A DNA stretch of 64,000 nt from ZC4RG30 sp964455685 (GCA_964455685.1 CAYVZE010000003.1:4888-68887), one strand, 5' to 3'. Shown: positions 51,450 to 61,033, numbered from the stretch's first letter. A program made the numbers and translations. The notes: generated by a model not told the origin, from the sequence alone.

Positions 51450-52454
51450 ATGACTTCGCCCGTAGTCAGCGTGCACATGATTACGTACAACCATGCGCCG
51501 TACATCCGCGAGGCCATCGAGAGTGTACTGGCCCAGCAGACGGACTTTCCGTTCGAGCTCGTGATCGGCGAGGACCATTCGCCCGACAACACCCTGGCGA
51601 TCGTCTGCGAGTACCAGCAGCGGCATCCTGACATCATCCGCGTGATCACTTCGGACCAGAACGTGGGCATGGCGAGAAACGCCAGGCGCACGTTCGAAGC
51701 CTGCACGGGCAAGTACATCGCCTACTGCGAGGGCGATGACTACTGGAATACCCCGCTGAAGCTGCAGAAGCAGGTGGACTTCCTCGAAGCCAACCCCTCC
51801 TGCTCACTGGTGTGTTCCGACTACGACATCCTGTTCGAGGATACCGGGCGCCGGCTGACCTTCATCAACCGGCAGAACAACCTGCAGCCGGGGAAGATCG
51901 ACCAGATCAAGAGCATCATCCGCGGCACCCCGAGCAGCGGGATCCTGACCTGCACCGTGATGGCGCGCCGGGACCTGGTGGCGCTGGCAGTAGAGCGCAA
52001 CCCCGCGATGCTCGGGGGCGATACACCGCAGCCCTGCGGGGATACGCCCACCTGGGCGGGCCTGTTCGTCGAAGGGCGGATCGGCTACATCGACGAGTCC
52101 CTGGCCACCTACCGGAGGATCGACGTTTCCGCCACTCGCAATCCATCCAAGGCTGCGCTGCTGCGCACGAGCATCGCAATGAAGCGCCAGATGCTGGAAA
52201 TGGCGGAAATGTACAACGTGGACGAGACCGAGAAGTCACTCCACCGTCTGGACCTGAACAAGCGCCTGCTGCGGCTGGCCTATTTCGAGAGGGATGCGGC
52301 GCTTGCGCGCGAGGCATTCGACGCCCTCACGTCCAGGACGCTGTTGGACCGCGTACTCCTTTTCGGCGCGGGCAGCAACGCCCTGCACACGCTCGTTCGC
52401 CCCTGGGTGGGGCTGTTCGCGCGGCCCCTGATCCCGACAACCGAGAAGCCCTGA
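51450..52454 (+). CDS. Glycosyltransferase family 2
   Basis: This 334-residue GT-A enzyme has SVHMITYNHAPYIREAIESV, LVIGEDHSPDNT, GMARNARRTFEACTGKYI and the acidic motif YCEGDDYW (in the DxD region). This subgroup is frequent in capsule and exopolysaccharide loci. Donor and acceptor are unknown. It is the only plus-strand gene in this part of the locus, with its own promoter region, and it converges on the ABC flippase gene. Confidence 0.92.
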   Translation: MTSPVVSVHMITYNHAPYIREAIESVLAQQTDFPFELVIGEDHSPDNTLAIVCEYQQRHPDIIRVITSDQNVGMARNARRTFEACTGKYIAYCEGDDYWNTPLKLQKQVDFLEANPSCSLVCSDYDILFEDTGRRLTFINRQNNLQPGKIDQIKSIIRGTPSSGILTCTVMARRDLVALAVERNPAMLGGDTPQPCGDTPTWAGLFVEGRIGYIDESLATYRRIDVSATRNPSKAALLRTSIAMKRQMLEMAEMYNVDETEKSLHRLDLNKRLLRLAYFERDAALAREAFDALTSRTLLDRVLLFGAGSNALHTLVRPWVGLFARPLIPTTEKP

Positions 52455-52468
52455 ACGGACGGCGGACC

Positions 52469-54274
52469 TCAGCCGTTCCGGCCGCCACGGAGCGCCAGTT
52501 CGCGGAATTCCGGGCTCTTCTCGAGCAGCTCCGCATACGTGCCCTGTTCCAGCACGCGGCCGTTGCCCATGAAGAAGATGTTGGAGCAATCCATGACCGT
52601 GGTGAGCCGGTGGGCGACAACGATGATGGTCTTGGTGCCGGCAATGTTGCGCAGCGCCTCCATCACCGCCCGCTCCGTCAAGTTGTCCAGCGCGCTGGTG
52701 GCCTCGTCGAAGACCAGCACGTCCGGGTCGCGGTAAAGGGCGCGCGCAATGCCGATCCTCTGCCGCTGGCCACCCGACAGCCGGATGCCACGCTCCCCAA
52801 CCATGGTCTGGTAGCCCTCGGCCATCTCCCGCGTGACGAAGTCATGCAGCTCCGCGGCGCGCGCGGCTCTCTCCACCCGCGCCATGTCGATGTTCTGCGG
52901 ATCCTCGCCGAAGGCGATATTGGCCGCGACCGTGTCGTCGAGCAGAAAGATCTGTTGCGGAACGTAGCCCACCGACTTCTGCCAGGCAATGCGGTTGGCC
53001 TCGGTCACCTCGACGCCATCGACCAGCAGTCTGCCGGAATCAGGCCGCAACAGGCCCAAGATGACGTCGATCGTGGTGGTCTTGCCCGCACCGGATCCGC
53101 CCACGATGCCCACCATGGAGTTGGCGTGGATCTGCATGTCGACACCCTGCAGGGCGGGACGGGGAGCCTCCGGGAAGCGGAAGTGGATTTCCCTGAGCTC
53201 CAGCAGTTGCTTCAGCGGCAGAGCCGGGGTGTCGACCTGCGGCCCGAGGTCGCCTCTGACCTCCACAATCTGCTCATGCAGGTTCTCCAGCGCCGACTTG
53301 CCGAACCGCAGCTGGGTAAAATCGCGATAGACCTGCTGCAGGGCCGGGAACAGGCGGATGCCCGCGAATGCGAACAGGCCAAGCGTGGGCACCGCGTCGT
53401 CGAGGCCCTCGCTGCCGTGACCGAGGAGGTAGATCACGAAGCCGAGCATGCCGCCGAAGGCGATGGCCTCCAGCACGTAGCGTGGGATCTGCCCGATGGA
53501 GAATGCGAACGACTGGGTTCGGGCGAACATCTCGGCCGAAATACCGTAGCGCCGCGCGTAGCTGTGCTCCAGCGACATCAGCTTGACCTCCTTGATGCCG
53601 GAGAACGCCTCGTTGGCAAGCTTGTACCGCTCAGCGTTGGCATCAACGCGCTTCTCACCAACCCTCGCAAGGGTACCTCGCACGGCTCCGTAGATGAGGA
53701 CATAGGTGCCGGCGAAGAGCATTACCGCCAGCAGCATCACCAGCGGCTCAAGGGCCAGCAGCAGGGCCGCCAGCGCAATCGCCACGCTGGCGTGCGCCAG
53801 CAGCTCCAGGCCCGGGATCATGCACGTGTGGATGACCTGATCGACCTCTGACAGGATCGACTTTCCGAGGTCGGCGCTGTGCCGGTGCAGGAACCAGGCG
53901 TAATCCTTGGCGATGTAGCCGCGAAACAACCGGTTCGAGATCGAGTAGTTGCGCATCGTACTGAAGCGGATCAGCACGAACTGCGTCACTGCCTTGAATG
54001 CCAGGCCCACCACCACAACCAGGAACACGCCCACGCCGACCCACATCAAGAACGTGCGGTCGTCCGGGGCGCCCGTGGTGTCGTACGCCCAGGACAGGAT
54101 CCGGTTCTCGTGGATGTAGGTCGGGTCTGCCAGCACCGACAGGAACGGCAGCACGGCCGCCACGCCGATGACATCGAGCAAGCCCATCGCGATGATCATC
54201 ACCACGAGCAGTGCAAACTGCCGCTTCTCGCCGCGATCGAGGAGGCCAAGGAGTTTCCGGTACAGTTCGATCAC
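52469..54274 (-). CDS. ABC exporter/flippase (MsbA/PglK-like, fused permease-ATPase)
   Basis: This 601-residue protein has six membrane helices (about 20-310) and a C-terminal ATPase with Walker A GGSGAGKTT, signature LSGGQRQRIGIARAL and Walker B VLVFDEATSALD. The start is GTG 54274. PglK-like proteins of this type flip lipid-linked oligosaccharides. No Wzx-type flippase is seen in the locus, so this is the likeliest translocator of the repeat unit, an inference. It is the last gene of a run that begins with the Wza-like gene and lies 3 bases after the preceding glycosyltransferase. Confidence 0.93.
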   Translation of the reverse strand: MIELYRKLLGLLDRGEKRQFALLVVMIIAMGLLDVIGVAAVLPFLSVLADPTYIHENRILSWAYDTTGAPDDRTFLMWVGVGVFLVVVVGLAFKAVTQFVLIRFSTMRNYSISNRLFRGYIAKDYAWFLHRHSADLGKSILSEVDQVIHTCMIPGLELLAHASVAIALAALLLALEPLVMLLAVMLFAGTYVLIYGAVRGTLARVGEKRVDANAERYKLANEAFSGIKEVKLMSLEHSYARRYGISAEMFARTQSFAFSIGQIPRYVLEAIAFGGMLGFVIYLLGHGSEGLDDAVPTLGLFAFAGIRLFPALQQVYRDFTQLRFGKSALENLHEQIVEVRGDLGPQVDTPALPLKQLLELREIHFRFPEAPRPALQGVDMQIHANSMVGIVGGSGAGKTTTIDVILGLLRPDSGRLLVDGVEVTEANRIAWQKSVGYVPQQIFLLDDTVAANIAFGEDPQNIDMARVERAARAAELHDFVTREMAEGYQTMVGERGIRLSGGQRQRIGIARALYRDPDVLVFDEATSALDNLTERAVMEALRNIAGTKTIIVVAHRLTTVMDCSNIFFMGNGRVLEQGTYAELLEKSPEFRELALRGGRNG

Positions 54275-54277
54275 GTG

Positions 54278-55063
54278 CTATTCGTAACCCAGTTTCACGG
54301 CAATGTCGCGGCCGTTTGAATGCCCTGGCTGCTGCCGCGTGCCGGCTGCCGCACCGGCGCGCAGCAGCCGGCCCAGGCGCGTGCTTGCGCGGTGGCGCCA
54401 GAGCGGCAGGCCCGTACGCGTCAGCGCCACCACCGTGGTCGGAATGGGCAAGCGCTTGCGCCACTTGCGGCGCATGTAATCGTAAGCCCGTGTATACGCG
54501 CCCGCGAGGCTCCGCACGCGCCGGCTGTTGTGCACCACGGGATCATGGACCGCGAATGCCCCCAGGCCGCGCTCCAGGCTGGTTTGTGCGATATCGGTAC
54601 CGTACAGGTGGAACCCCGGCAGCGCCTCGTCGAAACGCAGGCCGCTGCGGCCGTTGACCACCAGCACCAGCTCGTCGGCAGACACGATCGGCACGGGTTC
54701 AGCAAAAGGACCGCCCAGCTCCCTCTGCAGGCCGCTCGACCAGCAGTGCCCGACGTGCGTGCCGTCTGCGCGCACACCATAGACGCCCAGCATGCCCCAG
54801 GCGCCGTGCGTCGCCTCGATGCGCGCGATGTGCGCGTGCAGGCGCCCGACCCAGCCCGCCGGCAGGTATACGTCCTGGTGGGCGAACACCAGCACATCCG
54901 CGCCGGCCATGTCGGCGCCCCGGTTGTAGGCAATGGCAGCGGACGGTTGCGCGCGCATTTCCACCAGCCTGACCGAGCCAAGGTCAGGCGACAGGCGAAG
55001 GTTCTCCGCCAGGATGGTCTCGTCGTTGACCGCCGCGACGATGGTCGTGGTCCTGCCTTCCAT
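54278..55063 (-). CDS. Glycosyltransferase-like protein (GT-A, GT2-related)
   Basis: This 261-residue protein has MEGRTTTIVAAVNDETILAE, IAYNRGADMAGADVLVFAHQDVYLP (HQD at the metal-binding position) and DEALPGFHLYGTDIAQ. This matches a GT2-like family with an atypical acidic motif, common in surface polysaccharide loci. A basic C-terminal segment (about 195-245) may lie at the membrane. Its ATG shares a base with the stop of the aminotransferase gene (TGATG), and the ABC flippase follows after 3 bases. Confidence 0.85.
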   Translation of the reverse strand: MEGRTTTIVAAVNDETILAENLRLSPDLGSVRLVEMRAQPSAAIAYNRGADMAGADVLVFAHQDVYLPAGWVGRLHAHIARIEATHGAWGMLGVYGVRADGTHVGHCWSSGLQRELGGPFAEPVPIVSADELVLVVNGRSGLRFDEALPGFHLYGTDIAQTSLERGLGAFAVHDPVVHNSRRVRSLAGAYTRAYDYMRRKWRKRLPIPTTVVALTRTGLPLWRHRASTRLGRLLRAGAAAGTRQQPGHSNGRDIAVKLGYE

Positions 55064-56172
55064 CAGGGCCGCGCTATCGCGTCGGTCACGCGAATGACGT
55101 CCGCGTCGGACATGTCCGGGTAGATCGGCAGGCAGATCACGCGATCGGCCACGTCATTGGCCACCGGCAGGTTGTCCTTCCGGGCCGACGGCAGCCCGCG
55201 ATACATCGGGAAGCTCGAGATCAGAGGATAGAAGTAGCGACGGCAGTGTATACCCCGCTCCCCCATCCGTGCGTACAGGTCGTCGCGCGAGAGCGGGTAG
55301 TCCTTCTCCACCAGGATCGGGAAATACGCAAAGTTGTCCGCCGACTGCTTTCCGCGCCGGACAGGCTTGATGCCGGGCACATCTGCGAGCCTCTCGCGGT
55401 ACAGCGAGTCGATTTGCGCCCTCCGCTCGATGACCTGGCCGATGTACTTCAGCTGCAGCAGTCCAAGGGCGGCCGAGAACTCGTGCATCTTGCCGTTGAT
55501 GCCGGTGGCCACGACGGTGGCCTCATCGACGAAGCCGAAGTTCTTCAGGTGGTCGATGTGCTGCTTTGCGCGCGCGTTGCGGCAGGCAATCGCACCACCC
55601 TCGAAGGTATTGAATACCTTGGTGGCATGGAAACTCAGGACCGACAGGTCGCCGTAGTCCAGAATACTCTTGCCGCCGTACTCCACCCCGAAGGCATGCG
55701 CGGCGTCATAAATGACCTTCAGGTTGTAGTTGTCGGCGATTCGCTGGATCGCATCCACGTCACAGGGATTGCCGTAGCAGTGTACGGGCATGATGGCCGT
55801 GGTCTGCGGCGTGATGGCTGCCTCGATCTTGTCCGGGTCGAGGTTCAGTGTCTCCGGCTCGATGTCGACGAACACGGGCTTGATGCCATTCCAGAGCAGC
55901 GAGTGCGCCGTAGCCACGAACGAGTAAGGGGTCGTGATCACCTCGCCAACCACGCGCAGGGCCTGCAGGGCAGATACAAGCGCGATGGTGGCGTTGGTGA
56001 ACAGCGCCAGGTGCCTTACCCCGAGGTGCTCGCAAAGGGCTTTCTCGAGCTGCTCGTGGAAAGGCCCGTTGTTGGTGAGGATCCGTCGCTCCCAGATCTC
56101 CTCAAGGTAAGGCACGAGCTCCTGCAACGGGGGCAGGAAGGGCCTGGTGACGTACATCCTTTCGTCTTTCAT
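55063..56172 (-). CDS. PLP sugar aminotransferase, DegT family, VioA/FdtB-like
   Basis: This 369-residue DegT/DnrJ/EryC1 enzyme has the PLP Lys in SFHATKVFNTFEGGAI, preceded by YDAAHAFGVEYGGKSI. The opening YVTRPFLPPLQELVPYL and ILTNNGPFHEQLE are typical of dTDP-4-amino-4,6-dideoxyglucose (viosamine) synthases such as VioA. The product amine would be a substrate for the NeuD/PglD-like acetyltransferase or another acyl donor. The nucleotide-sugar dehydratase needed upstream is not in this window. Confidence 0.9.
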   Translation of the reverse strand: MKDERMYVTRPFLPPLQELVPYLEEIWERRILTNNGPFHEQLEKALCEHLGVRHLALFTNATIALVSALQALRVVGEVITTPYSFVATAHSLLWNGIKPVFVDIEPETLNLDPDKIEAAITPQTTAIMPVHCYGNPCDVDAIQRIADNYNLKVIYDAAHAFGVEYGGKSILDYGDLSVLSFHATKVFNTFEGGAIACRNARAKQHIDHLKNFGFVDEATVVATGINGKMHEFSAALGLLQLKYIGQVIERRAQIDSLYRERLADVPGIKPVRRGKQSADNFAYFPILVEKDYPLSRDDLYARMGERGIHCRRYFYPLISSFPMYRGLPSARKDNLPVANDVADRVICLPIYPDMSDADVIRVTDAIARP

Positions 56173-56204
56173 CTCTTGCAGTCGTACGCGCCCGGCTCAG
56201 ACCT

Positions 56205-57497
56205 TCAATTGCCGTAGCGCAACCGCAGCCAGAAGCGCCGCTCGCGCGCCTCGTTGCTGGTGCCCTTGAGCCTGAAGTACGTCAGCTCTGCCTGCCCGAC
56301 GATCGACAGGCGCCGACCAACCTGGGCGCCGAGACCCAGCACGCCGCCGGTCTCCCTGGTGCCGCCCATGGCCCTGAAGTCCTGGCTGGAATGGCGGACA
56401 TCGACCGCAGCGTCGAACATCGGGGTGAGCTGACGCGACACACCAGCGTTTACCTCTCGGCGGCGGCGTTTCGTGTCCGGGGCGGCTGTGGATGTCTCCA
56501 TAGCCCAGCGTCCGCCTGCCCTGACATCGGTCAGGCGCCCGCGGGCGCGCCAGTTCAACTCCACCATGTCGACGCGCAGGGGATCGATGGTGCGCGACAG
56601 GTCACCGGTGAGGGAAGTCGCCGGCGGCAGCCCGTCACCACTCCAACCTCCAAGGCTGCCGGCCGCATCTATCATCTCGCGGCCGATGCGCAGTGCCACT
56701 TCGGACCTTTGGCCGAGATTGCGGGTGAAGTCCAGGCGCAGCACGAGGCTGGAATCATTGTCCTGCACCGTCTCGATCTGCGAGGCACCGGCCTGCAGCA
56801 TCAGGCGGGAACGCGCACCGCTGATAGCGTAGCTGACCACTGCCTCCCTCTGGTCGTAGATCGGCGCCTCGTCGGGATCAACCTTCTGGGCAGTCGCGGT
56901 CAGCGACAGCACCGCATTGCTCGAGAGCGTCCTTTCGATCGAGAGCGACTGGGTGAAACGCTGCGTATCCAGCTCACGCGAGTCGTCGTAATCGATCCGC
57001 GAGTAGCGACCGGCAAGCACGACATCGACGTTCTGCCCCAGCCGCAGGGTCACATTCGGGCCCGTGGACAGGAAGTTGTAGCTGTCCCGGTTCTCCGGGC
57101 TAGCTGCCTCCAGCAGGTCGGGGCGCGTCTGGCCGAAGCGGTCCATCAGCGTCCAGGAAAGGAGGTCGTCGACGAGGCTCAGGCGTACCAGGCCGGCGGC
57201 ACTGCCCACCACCTCGGAGTCGAAGTCGCCGCTGGAATAGTTCATGTAGGCCAGGTCGCCGTTGAACTCGGCGACATAGCGCCGCGAGGCCTTGTTGACG
57301 TCGAACTCGATACCGGCACTGGAGACGGTCTCGCTCTGCTCGTTGTTGAAATCGAGCAGGATGTTGTCGGTCGTCGCCACGCCCGCGGTCACTGCGAACC
57401 GCGACACGGGCTCAGCAGCGCGGGAAACCGGGTGAAGTCCGAACAGCAGGAGGGCGCAAGAGATGCTAGCTGCCGCCGCCGGGATTTTCCTGTCCAT
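56205..57497 (-). CDS. Outer-membrane beta-barrel protein of the XrtA-locus type (TIGR03016-like)
   Basis: This 430-residue protein starts at ATG 57497 (MDRKIPAAAASISCALLLFG), with a signal peptide ending near SRAAEP. The mature part alternates short amphipathic strands (YVAEFNGDLAYMNYS, VDVVLAGRYSRIDYD, VALRIGREMID) and ends WLRLRYGN, a plausible barrel end. Size and place after the tyrosine kinase gene match the outer membrane component of XrtA/PEP-CTERM polysaccharide loci. It overlaps the kinase gene by 32 bases. It may help the polymer cross the outer membrane together with the Wza-like protein. Confidence 0.82.
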   Translation of the reverse strand: MDRKIPAAAASISCALLLFGLHPVSRAAEPVSRFAVTAGVATTDNILLDFNNEQSETVSSAGIEFDVNKASRRYVAEFNGDLAYMNYSSGDFDSEVVGSAAGLVRLSLVDDLLSWTLMDRFGQTRPDLLEAASPENRDSYNFLSTGPNVTLRLGQNVDVVLAGRYSRIDYDDSRELDTQRFTQSLSIERTLSSNAVLSLTATAQKVDPDEAPIYDQREAVVSYAISGARSRLMLQAGASQIETVQDNDSSLVLRLDFTRNLGQRSEVALRIGREMIDAAGSLGGWSGDGLPPATSLTGDLSRTIDPLRVDMVELNWRARGRLTDVRAGGRWAMETSTAAPDTKRRRREVNAGVSRQLTPMFDAAVDVRHSSQDFRAMGGTRETGGVLGLGAQVGRRLSIVGQAELTYFRLKGTSNEARERRFWLRLRYGN

Positions 57498-58350
57498 AGG
57501 TACCGTACTCGCCATAGTAGTAGTTATCGTTGACAAGCCGGCGCCTGCCCTGGTTGAGCACCAGCGAGACCGCCTTGCCCTCATCGATCAGCGCCAGCGC
57601 ATCCAGCACTGCCTGCCTGGGCGTCTTGCCGGCCCTGACCACCAGCAGCACCTGGCCGACCACTGCCGACAGCGCCTGCGACTCGCTGGTCGCCAGCAGC
57701 GGGGACGAATCGAACAGCACGATCCGGGCCGGATCATGGGCAAGCAGCTCCCCTACCACGACCATCATGCGCTGGCTGGACAGCAGCTCGGTGGCGGTTT
57801 CCCGCTGCTGCCGGCCGGCCGGCAGGATGAAGAGGTTGGGTACGTCCGTGGGAAGGACCAGCGACTCCACCGATTGCGCTTCGTCGGCCAGCGCGTCGAG
57901 CAGGCCGGGCTCGCGCTCGACGCCGAAGATGTTGCTCACATGCGGCTTGGCCACGTCCGCGTCCACCAGCACCACCGACAGGTCACGCTCGCGCGCCAGG
58001 CTCAGCGCGAGGTTGATGCTGGTGAAGGTCTTGCCGTCGCCCGGCACGGCACTGGCCATCATGACCAGACGCGGGCTGCCGACGGTTTCGGAATTGGGAT
58101 CGAAGGCCGTGGCGATCAGGGGCCGCTTGATCTGCCGGTACTCGTCGGCGAAGCGGCGATCCAGGCCTGTTTCAGGCATGTAACCAGAGGCGCGCAGGGC
58201 TTCGCGGTCGATGAACACCTTCGGTTCGCGCTGCTCGATGGTACCACCGGCGCCGGCGGGACGCCGCGTGCTGCCGACCGGGATCATCCTCGGTGACCGC
58301 TGGTCGGGCCGCTGGCGCAGTTTGCCGAGCGTTCGCTCTATGACACTCAT
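57466..58350 (-). CDS. BY-kinase-type tyrosine autokinase (XrtA-associated type)
   Basis: This 294-residue cytoplasmic protein has Walker A in SAVPGDGKTFTS (about 99-109), Walker A' VVLVDADVAKP and Walker B IVLFDSSPLL. The C-terminal tail (274-294) has five Tyr (277, 278, 279, 282, 285), the expected autophosphorylation cluster. BY-kinases of this kind control chain length and export with a Wzz-type partner, encoded just upstream (one-base gap). The start is ATG 58350. Confidence 0.93.
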   Translation of the reverse strand: MSVIERTLGKLRQRPDQRSPRMIPVGSTRRPAGAGGTIEQREPKVFIDREALRASGYMPETGLDRRFADEYRQIKRPLIATAFDPNSETVGSPRLVMMASAVPGDGKTFTSINLALSLARERDLSVVLVDADVAKPHVSNIFGVEREPGLLDALADEAQSVESLVLPTDVPNLFILPAGRQQRETATELLSSQRMMVVVGELLAHDPARIVLFDSSPLLATSESQALSAVVGQVLLVVRAGKTPRQAVLDALALIDEGKAVSLVLNQGRRRLVNDNYYYGEYGTYGQENPGGGS

Positions 58351-58351
58351 C

Positions 58352-59950
58352 TCAACCCCCTGCCGCCGCGGCGAGGCGGAAGCCGCTCTGGCTCAGTATC
58401 ACGGCCCCGACGAACAACCCGACCAGCCCGGCCATGGCCCCCACCACGCGCCACACCTGCCCGCGGGTTTCTGCGGCCAGGCGCTCGGGGAAGGCTGCGC
58501 TCACCACGCCGATGACCGGAACGTCGATGAGCCTGGACAGGCTGCGCGCCGAGGTCACCACGGGATTCAGGGCATGGCGCAACCAGCTGACGGCAGCACC
58601 GGCCAGCAGTGCGAACAAGAGCACGGCGGTCATCAGCAGCACACGGGGCGGAAATACCGGGGAGAAGGGCGCGGAGACCGGCTTGACGGTCTCGAACTTG
58701 ATCGCGCCGACGGTATCGGCTTCCTCACCCAGCCGCGCCCGTTCGAGGTTGGCAAGCATGGTCTCATACTGCCGCCGGTCGCTCTCGTAAGTGCGCATGA
58801 TCTCTGCGTACTCGACAGCCACCTTCGGTGCGACATCCATGCGGCGCTGCAGGTCGGCAGCCCTGGACCGGTGCATGTCCAGGCGGCTGCGCAGCGAGGC
58901 GACCTCCGCGTCGGCCTGGTTCAGCTGCAGCTGGATGGACTGGTAGACCGGATTGGTGCTCAGGCCGCTGGAAGCCACCGCCTCGGCGTCACCACGACGC
59001 AGGCTCTCCAGCTCCTGCTCGCGCCGGCGCCTGAGCTCCTCGATGGTATGGCCGAGGGCGACCACCTCGTAGTGCTTGTCGGTGTACTTCAGCAGCAGCT
59101 CGGCCCTGCGGGCCTCCGCCTCCCTGAGCTTGGAGAGCGTGTCGCTCGCCGCCCCTGACCCGCCGCCCGCGGAAGGAACGGCGGGACTGAAGATGACCTC
59201 ACCTCGCAACTGCCGGGCGTACTCGTTGCGCCTCGCCAGGGCAGTATCCAGTTCGGCCTGGATCTCCTGCACCTGCTCGTTCTCGCGCTGCAGCTGGGCG
59301 AAATAGTCCCCGTCATCGGTGGGCATCAGGCCCATGTTGGTCCGCTTGAACTCCGCCAGGCGCTCCTCCGTCGCGCGCAGCTTGGTGGCCATCTCCTCCA
59401 GCTGCTGCTCGGCGAAGCGGATCTGCAGCTCGGAGGTACGGCGCTTGCCGCCGGAGAACTCCGAGGCAAAGCTGTCGACCACGGTCTGCACGACCTTCAG
59501 GGCGCGGTCACGGTCGGTGTCCTCGTACGAGAAGCTGTAGATGGTCCCGGCCGCATCGCGAGGACTGCTGCCGGCGGTGGTCACCTCGAGCTCCAGGGCC
59601 TCGGCGAACTGGTCCAGGGTGGCGGACACCTCGCGCGGATCGGTCACCGATTCCGGGACAATGCCCGACGTGCGCGCGATGTTCAGCAGCGACATGCCGG
59701 TCAGCAGCGACTGGCGTACGTAGGCGAGCTCGCCGGTGACGTCCTGCTCGCCGGTCAGCCCCTCCAGCACGGGCTGCAGGGGCGTGCGCGTATCGACGAA
59801 TATGCTGGCGCTGGCCTCGTAGCGGTCGGGAATCGCGAAGATCGCGGCCCAGCCCAGCAGGGCAATGACCAGGGCCACCACCAGCGCCGTCCAGCGGAAC
59901 CGCCAGGCACTGCGCACCTCATCCAGGAGGCGCTCGATGAGTTCTGCCAT
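58352..59950 (-). CDS. Polysaccharide chain-length determinant (Wzz-type, XrtA-locus type)
   Basis: This 532-residue inner-membrane protein has an N-terminal helix (about 18-36, ALVVALVIALLGWAAIFAI) and a long periplasmic coiled coil (about 165-330). A second helix sits at about 435-455, followed by a C-terminal hydrophobic segment (about 500-525). This matches the larger Wzz relatives of exosortase-linked loci. It controls polymer length by activating the adjacent tyrosine kinase. It lies 3 bases after the export protein gene. Confidence 0.93.
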   Translation of the reverse strand: MAELIERLLDEVRSAWRFRWTALVVALVIALLGWAAIFAIPDRYEASASIFVDTRTPLQPVLEGLTGEQDVTGELAYVRQSLLTGMSLLNIARTSGIVPESVTDPREVSATLDQFAEALELEVTTAGSSPRDAAGTIYSFSYEDTDRDRALKVVQTVVDSFASEFSGGKRRTSELQIRFAEQQLEEMATKLRATEERLAEFKRTNMGLMPTDDGDYFAQLQRENEQVQEIQAELDTALARRNEYARQLRGEVIFSPAVPSAGGGSGAASDTLSKLREAEARRAELLLKYTDKHYEVVALGHTIEELRRRREQELESLRRGDAEAVASSGLSTNPVYQSIQLQLNQADAEVASLRSRLDMHRSRAADLQRRMDVAPKVAVEYAEIMRTYESDRRQYETMLANLERARLGEEADTVGAIKFETVKPVSAPFSPVFPPRVLLMTAVLLFALLAGAAVSWLRHALNPVVTSARSLSRLIDVPVIGVVSAAFPERLAAETRGQVWRVVGAMAGLVGLFVGAVILSQSGFRLAAAAGG

Positions 59951-59953
59951 GGC

Positions 59954-60586
59954 TCAGAACCGGGACTGGGGGACGAGAAGCACGTCGCCGGGCCTGAGCT
60001 GGTGGTTCTCCCGCATGTCACCACCTTCGAGGAGGCGCTTCAGGCGCACGGGAATCTCCCGCTGCCGGCCGTTCTCGGTCCGGATCACCTTGGCAGCGTT
60101 GGGGCGGGCGAACTCGGTGAGCCCGCCAGCGGCCAGCACGGCGTCGAGCACCGTCATGCCCTCGCGATAGGACAGGGAGCTCTGCTGCTGGACGCCCGGC
60201 CCGATTACCTTCACCTGGCTGAAGACACTGGCCGGCTTGGTGACGATGATGTTCACCTGGGGGGTGCGGATGTATTCCGACAGGACCTTCTCGATGTCGC
60301 GCGCCAGCATCGAGGGCGTCTTGCCCACCACGCCCATGTCTTCCACCAGCGGGGTCGAAATCTTGCCGTCCGGCCGGACCGGCACGATGACGGTCAGGTC
60401 GGGGTTGCCCCATACGAAGACCTGCAGTTCGTCGCCGGGACCGATGATGTAGTCCGGTCCTGCTGCGGACGGCGCCGCCTCAGCCGGCGAAGAGGGGGCT
60501 GCAGGTGCGGATTCGGCAGCCATGACAGGCTGTACCGTTACCGACACTGTAAGAAGTGCGGCTAAGACCTTGGCGAACCTGAGCAT
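59954..60586 (-). CDS. Polysaccharide export protein (Wza-like, short XrtA type)
   Basis: This 210-residue protein starts at ATG 60586 (MLRFAKVLAALLTVSVTVQP), with a signal peptide and no lipobox Cys, unlike classic Wza. It has the poly-export domain (about 45-115: YIIGPGDELQVFVWGNPDL, VRPDGKISTPLVEDMGVVGKT), then one SLBB domain (VKVIGPGVQQQSSLSYREGM) and ends RPGDVLLVPQSRF. Relatives form the periplasm-outer membrane channel for the polymer. It is the first gene of a seven-gene minus-strand run ending at the ABC flippase. Confidence 0.93.
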   Translation of the reverse strand: MLRFAKVLAALLTVSVTVQPVMAAESAPAAPSSPAEAAPSAAGPDYIIGPGDELQVFVWGNPDLTVIVPVRPDGKISTPLVEDMGVVGKTPSMLARDIEKVLSEYIRTPQVNIIVTKPASVFSQVKVIGPGVQQQSSLSYREGMTVLDAVLAAGGLTEFARPNAAKVIRTENGRQREIPVRLKRLLEGGDMRENHQLRPGDVLLVPQSRF

Positions 60587-60944
60587 ACGTCTACCCGAGG
60601 AAACTTGAGGGGACCGTCGCAGTCTAGCAGAGACTGATGCAATCGCCGGGATGCGCTCCACCAGACGAGACGGACTGCTCAGAAAGTCATGTGGCCGCAT
60701 GGCGGCGCTCCGGCGAATTCCTTTTGCTGCCTCCCGACCCCCTGGGCCGGAACGAGAACGGCACGACCGGATTATGTCAGGTACCGCCGTACGGCGGAAA
60801 CAGTGTCCAGCCGCCGACACTGCAACGCGCGCCGCAGGGCGCTTCGGACGCGTGAGCAGTGTCGCACACCTGCGACCACGTTCCCTACCAGATGTCTGTG
60901 CTTTGAGACATTTGCGGTGACGTCGACGTCGCGTAAGACTCCAC
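60587..60944. other. Intergenic region between Wza-like gene and first riboswitch
   Basis: These 358 bases carry the promoter for the Wza-like gene on the minus strand and, near the right end, for the riboswitch-lipoprotein transcript on the plus strand. I see no convincing -35/-10 pair, no coding frame with protein-like composition and no RNA other than the aptamer that follows. TTTGAGACATTTGCGG (60902-60917) is the only less GC-rich stretch near the likely plus-strand start. Confidence 0.4.
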
Positions 60945-61033
60945 TGACATAGGCAAACTCGCCGCAAGGCGAGGACGCAAAGCTTCCGGTCTGAGGGGCC
61001 CACCTGGCCAGCAGATAGCGGGGTTGCCGGCAA
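60945..61033 (+). ncRNA. Cyclic-di-GMP-I riboswitch aptamer (GEMM-I), copy 1
   Basis: The GEMM-I consensus is clearly present: GGCAAAC (60952-60958), then a six-base-pair stem CTCGCC/GGCGAG closed by the GCAA tetraloop (60958-60973). GGACGCAAAGC (60972-60982) follows, then a second hairpin region, GATAGCGGGG and TTGCC (61014-61028), which closes P1. The family binds c-di-GMP and controls downstream genes, here the lipoprotein at 61113. GGGTTGCCGGCAACCC (61021-61036) can form an alternative hairpin that competes with P1. Confidence 0.93.
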
